The notes below the pieces were generated by a model. It made no database searches. It was given only the letters and a program-made list of their open reading frames with translations, and was not told where the DNA came from. Positions 6,383 to 8,163 of a stretch of DNA of 8,163 nucleotides are shown piece after piece (within the stretch, counting starts at the first letter, position 1; every line of letters starts with the position of its first letter). Origin of the DNA: Dehalococcoidia bacterium (lineage in GTDB: Bacteria > Chloroflexota > Dehalococcoidia > GIF9 > AB-539-J10); assembly GCA_030669525.1 (NCBI GenBank), contig DAOVDO010000036.1:1-8163 (forward strand). Reading direction: 5' to 3'. The translations under genes and the position numbers were made by a program.

Positions 6383-7150
6383 ATGAGTAAATTTGTTGAT
6401 AAACTAAATAACCTCTCCAGGATTTCGGTAGCACCAATAGGTTTTCGTGCAGTTAAAGGCAAACAGGAATGGTCGCCGATGTTGATTGTAGCTGATTTGA
6501 CTGGGATGGATATCGGGAGCATTGGGTCTATTGCTGGTGGCGATGTGGATGCTGGACTGATATGGGAGCAGGGCTTAAAGGTTAGAAATCTCCAGAGGAT
6601 AATTAAGGCTATGGATGGTATTCCTTTTGGGATGGTTATAAAAGAGGCGACTAAAGAAAGAATCAGTAAGATTGCTAGCCTGGGGTATGATTTTGTAGTT
6701 TTTAATAAGAAGGTATCTGCTGAAGTATTGGGGGGAGAAGGAGTTGGGAAATTTTTAATGGTAGAGCCGTCCTTAGATTTAGGTCTGGTCAGAGCTATTA
6801 ATGTGCTTGACATAGATGGAATATTCATTAATATAAGTGAGATATCATTTATTACTGTAGAACACTTGCTTGCTTGCCGGCGTTTCAGTGAACTGTTGAA
6901 TAAGCCACTTATAATAAATTTACCTTCCCTAATAAGTGAGGCCGAATTTGGCAATTTATGGAAAGTTGGGGTAGATGGGGTAGTTATTCCTCCGGCACAA
7001 ACCATGGAAGCCTTTGCTAGGTTAAAGAGAATGATTGACAATTTACCCAGGGGAGTTAAGCGCAAGAGGGGTGGGGTGGTGGATGTAGCACTCCCTTATT
7101 ATACAGGAGACATTGTAGTTGGGGAGGAGGAAGAAGGAGAAGAGGAGTAA
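6383..7150 (+). CDS. TIM-barrel-like protein of unknown function with acidic tail
   Basis: A 255-residue cytoplasmic protein with no signal or membrane segment. Eight short hydrophobic strands alternate with helices: MLIVADL (33-39), DAGLIW (56-61), PFGMVI (82-86), FVVF (104-107), KFLMVEP (123-129), GIFINIS (146-152), PLIINLP (175-181) and VDGVVIPP (197-204). This is the pattern of a (beta/alpha)8 barrel. The GVDGVVIPP ending resembles phosphate-binding strands of flavin- or nucleotide-related barrels, but no catalytic motif is certain. The C-terminus is strongly acidic (GEEEEGEEE). I recall similar unassigned proteins in Dehalococcoidia; no function is claimed. GGAG five bases before the ATG supports the start. 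It lies 65 bases after tRNA-Thr with no terminator between, and 35 bases before the LysE-type gene, so cotranscription is likely. Confidence 0.7.
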   Translation: MSKFVDKLNNLSRISVAPIGFRAVKGKQEWSPMLIVADLTGMDIGSIGSIAGGDVDAGLIWEQGLKVRNLQRIIKAMDGIPFGMVIKEATKERISKIASLGYDFVVFNKKVSAEVLGGEGVGKFLMVEPSLDLGLVRAINVLDIDGIFINISEISFITVEHLLACRRFSELLNKPLIINLPSLISEAEFGNLWKVGVDGVVIPPAQTMEAFARLKRMIDNLPRGVKRKRGGVVDVALPYYTGDIVVGEEEEGEEE

Positions 7151-7185
7151 ACCTAAGCCAAGTCTGCATTTGTCCCCATTAAGCT

Positions 7186-7800
7186 ATGGAGACGAACCTC
7201 AGCTTATTTCTGTTATCTGGAGTTGCTATTTCCATAACCGTTATTATATTACCTGGACCCATAACTGCTGCCACGATAGCTAAGGGTTACGTTAGTAGGG
7301 ATGCTGGTATTTCGATTGCGGTGGGTCATGCAGTTGTCGAGGTGCCGCTCATAGTTGCGATTTACCTGGGATTTGGTCGTTTCATTGGCTCTCCCCAAGT
7401 TGTAAGGGTAATATACATTGTGGGCGCACTGATGCTATTTTACCTTGGGTTCAAGATGCTTCGAAATGCCAGCAATATAGACGTAAAGGAAGGAGGTCTC
7501 CCTACCAGCTCTTTAATCACAGGCATTGTAATAACAGGTACCAACCCTGCTTTTTATTTATGGTGGGTGTTTGTAGGCATGGCCTGGATAGTTGGAGCAA
7601 CCAGATTTGGGGTTGTTGGCATTGTCCTGTTTATTGTACTGCACTGGCTATGTGACCTGGCCTGGTATGAGTTTCTTTCAGTCAGTACATTTAAGTCAAG
7701 GCGATGGTTGAGCCCAAAGGCTAAAAGGATTGTGTTTAGCACCTGTGCATTAGTGTTGATTGGCTTTGGAGTTTGGTTTTGTATTAACGTGTTTGCCTAA
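7186..7800 (+). CDS. LysE/RhtB family amino-acid exporter
   Basis: A 204-residue protein of normal family length with six hydrophobic segments (about 6-26, 40-64, 70-90, 110-136, 142-164 and 181-203). The family hallmark LPGP lies at 22-25 in the first segment. A helix-breaking AxGHAVVEVPL stretch (45-55) follows, then LFYLGFKMLR (84-93) in segment three and TNPAFYLWW (119-127) in segment four, the usual NP motif. LysE/RhtB proteins export amino acids or related small molecules from the cytoplasm by exchange or proton coupling; the substrate cannot be read from sequence. No clear Shine-Dalgarno precedes the ATG, which suggests translation coupled to the TIM-barrel gene 35 bases upstream. The ATG is kept because it begins directly at the first membrane segment. 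Confidence 0.87.
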   Translation: METNLSLFLLSGVAISITVIILPGPITAATIAKGYVSRDAGISIAVGHAVVEVPLIVAIYLGFGRFIGSPQVVRVIYIVGALMLFYLGFKMLRNASNIDVKEGGLPTSSLITGIVITGTNPAFYLWWVFVGMAWIVGATRFGVVGIVLFIVLHWLCDLAWYEFLSVSTFKSRRWLSPKAKRIVFSTCALVLIGFGVWFCINVFA

Positions 7801-7812
7801 AAGTTGTTACGC

Positions 7813-8163
7813 TTAAGGGGTAACTTGAGTTGCCTGGAAGTATTTTCCTTCAGTTTTTATTGAAGGGGCGATAATCATCTCAACCTTATGCATTTCATTA
7901 ATGGTTCTAGCCCCGCATACTCCCATACTGGTGCGCAGGGCGCCAACCAGATTTTGGGAACCATTGGTAACAGAGGTTGGGCCAAAGAGAATTTGCTCCA
8001 GAGTAGCAGAGGTGCCAACCTTTATTCGTGTGCCCCTGGGCAATGCCGGGTGGGGATGGGACATGCCCCAATGATAACCTTTGCCTGGTGCTTCTGAAGC
8101 CTGAGCTAGTGGTGAGCCAATCATAACAGCGTCAGCACCGGCGGCAAATGCTTTGCATAAATC
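7813..8163 (-). CDS. guaB3: GuaB3-family IMP dehydrogenase-related protein, C-terminal part
   Basis: Only the last 116 residues are inside the window; the 5' part continues past the right edge. The fragment opens with DLCKAFAAGADAVMIGSPLA, the barrel strand and phosphate-binding loop shared by IMPDH and GMP reductase proteins. EAPGKGYHWGMSHPHPALPRGTRI, the TLEQILFGP segment, NLVGALRTSMGVCGA and VEMIIAPSIKTEGK follow. This ending is that of the GuaB3 paralogue family rather than true GuaB. GuaB3 proteins were long annotated as IMP dehydrogenase; a cyanobacterial member has been reported to act as a GMP reductase, so the reaction here is open. The active-site cysteine region is outside the window. 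The gene converges on the LysE-type gene with only 12 bases between stop codons and no clear terminator. An internal ATG at 8124 is not the start, because the frame and family similarity continue upstream. Confidence 0.9.
   Translation of the reverse strand, partial: DLCKAFAAGADAVMIGSPLAQASEAPGKGYHWGMSHPHPALPRGTRIKVGTSATLEQILFGPTSVTNGSQNLVGALRTSMGVCGARTINEMHKVEMIIAPSIKTEGKYFQATQVTP

Noticed and set aside
6361..7065. Long minus-strand open frame of 234 codons opposite the TIM-barrel gene
   Set aside because: It is a mirror of a coherent barrel-like protein on the plus strand. The antisense product is low-complexity Ser/Pro/Ile-rich and has no recognisable domain.
7806..7824. GTTAC/GTAAC hairpin between the exporter and guaB3 stop codons as a bidirectional terminator
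   Set aside because: Only five base pairs, no T-run on either strand, and it overlaps the guaB3 coding end.

Overview
The window looks like chromosomal DNA from a Dehalococcoidia-type member of the Chloroflexota. This is inferred from the gene mix, not from a marker gene. It holds a DUF5679 zinc ribbon, a large UPF0182 membrane protein, a GuaB3-type IMPDH paralogue, a VLRF1-type (Vms1/ANKZF1-like) release factor and an anaerobe-style Fe-S flavoprotein, in moderately AT-rich DNA with short operons and many strand switches. The Fe-S flavoprotein suggests an anaerobe. No phage genes, transposase, CRISPR array or rRNA is visible.

Layout. (1) 76-828 (+) encodes an eRF1-fold, Vms1-like putative peptidyl-tRNA hydrolase. 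It converges on (2) 992-1135 (-), a 47-residue zinc ribbon, across a gap holding a strong inverted repeat with two competing folds. (3) 1237-1863 (-) is a membrane-tethered transglutaminase-like protein. (4) 1933-2492 is non-coding and carries a dispersed palindromic repeat of the TGTCATTGCGAG type. (5) 2493-3059 (+) is an iron-sulfur flavoprotein. (6) 3107-5881 (-) is a 924-residue UPF0182 membrane protein. (7) 5882-6244 is non-coding and holds a candidate UPF0182 promoter interleaved with two near-identical palindromes, another short palindrome, and a 108-nt ladder-like hairpin. (8) 6245-6317 is tRNA-Thr(CGT). (9) 6383-7150 (+) is a TIM-barrel-like protein of unknown function, and 7186-7800 (+) is a LysE/RhtB-family exporter; with the tRNA these may form one transcription unit. 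(10) 7813-8163 (-) is the C-terminal part of a GuaB3-family protein that runs off the window.

The genes do not form one obvious pathway; this reads as housekeeping and accessory chromosome. No clear novel multi-gene system was found. The points most worth a second look are the GGSSQ release factor, the 6041-6148 structured element, the operator-like palindromes before UPF0182, and the unassigned TIM-barrel protein beside the exporter.
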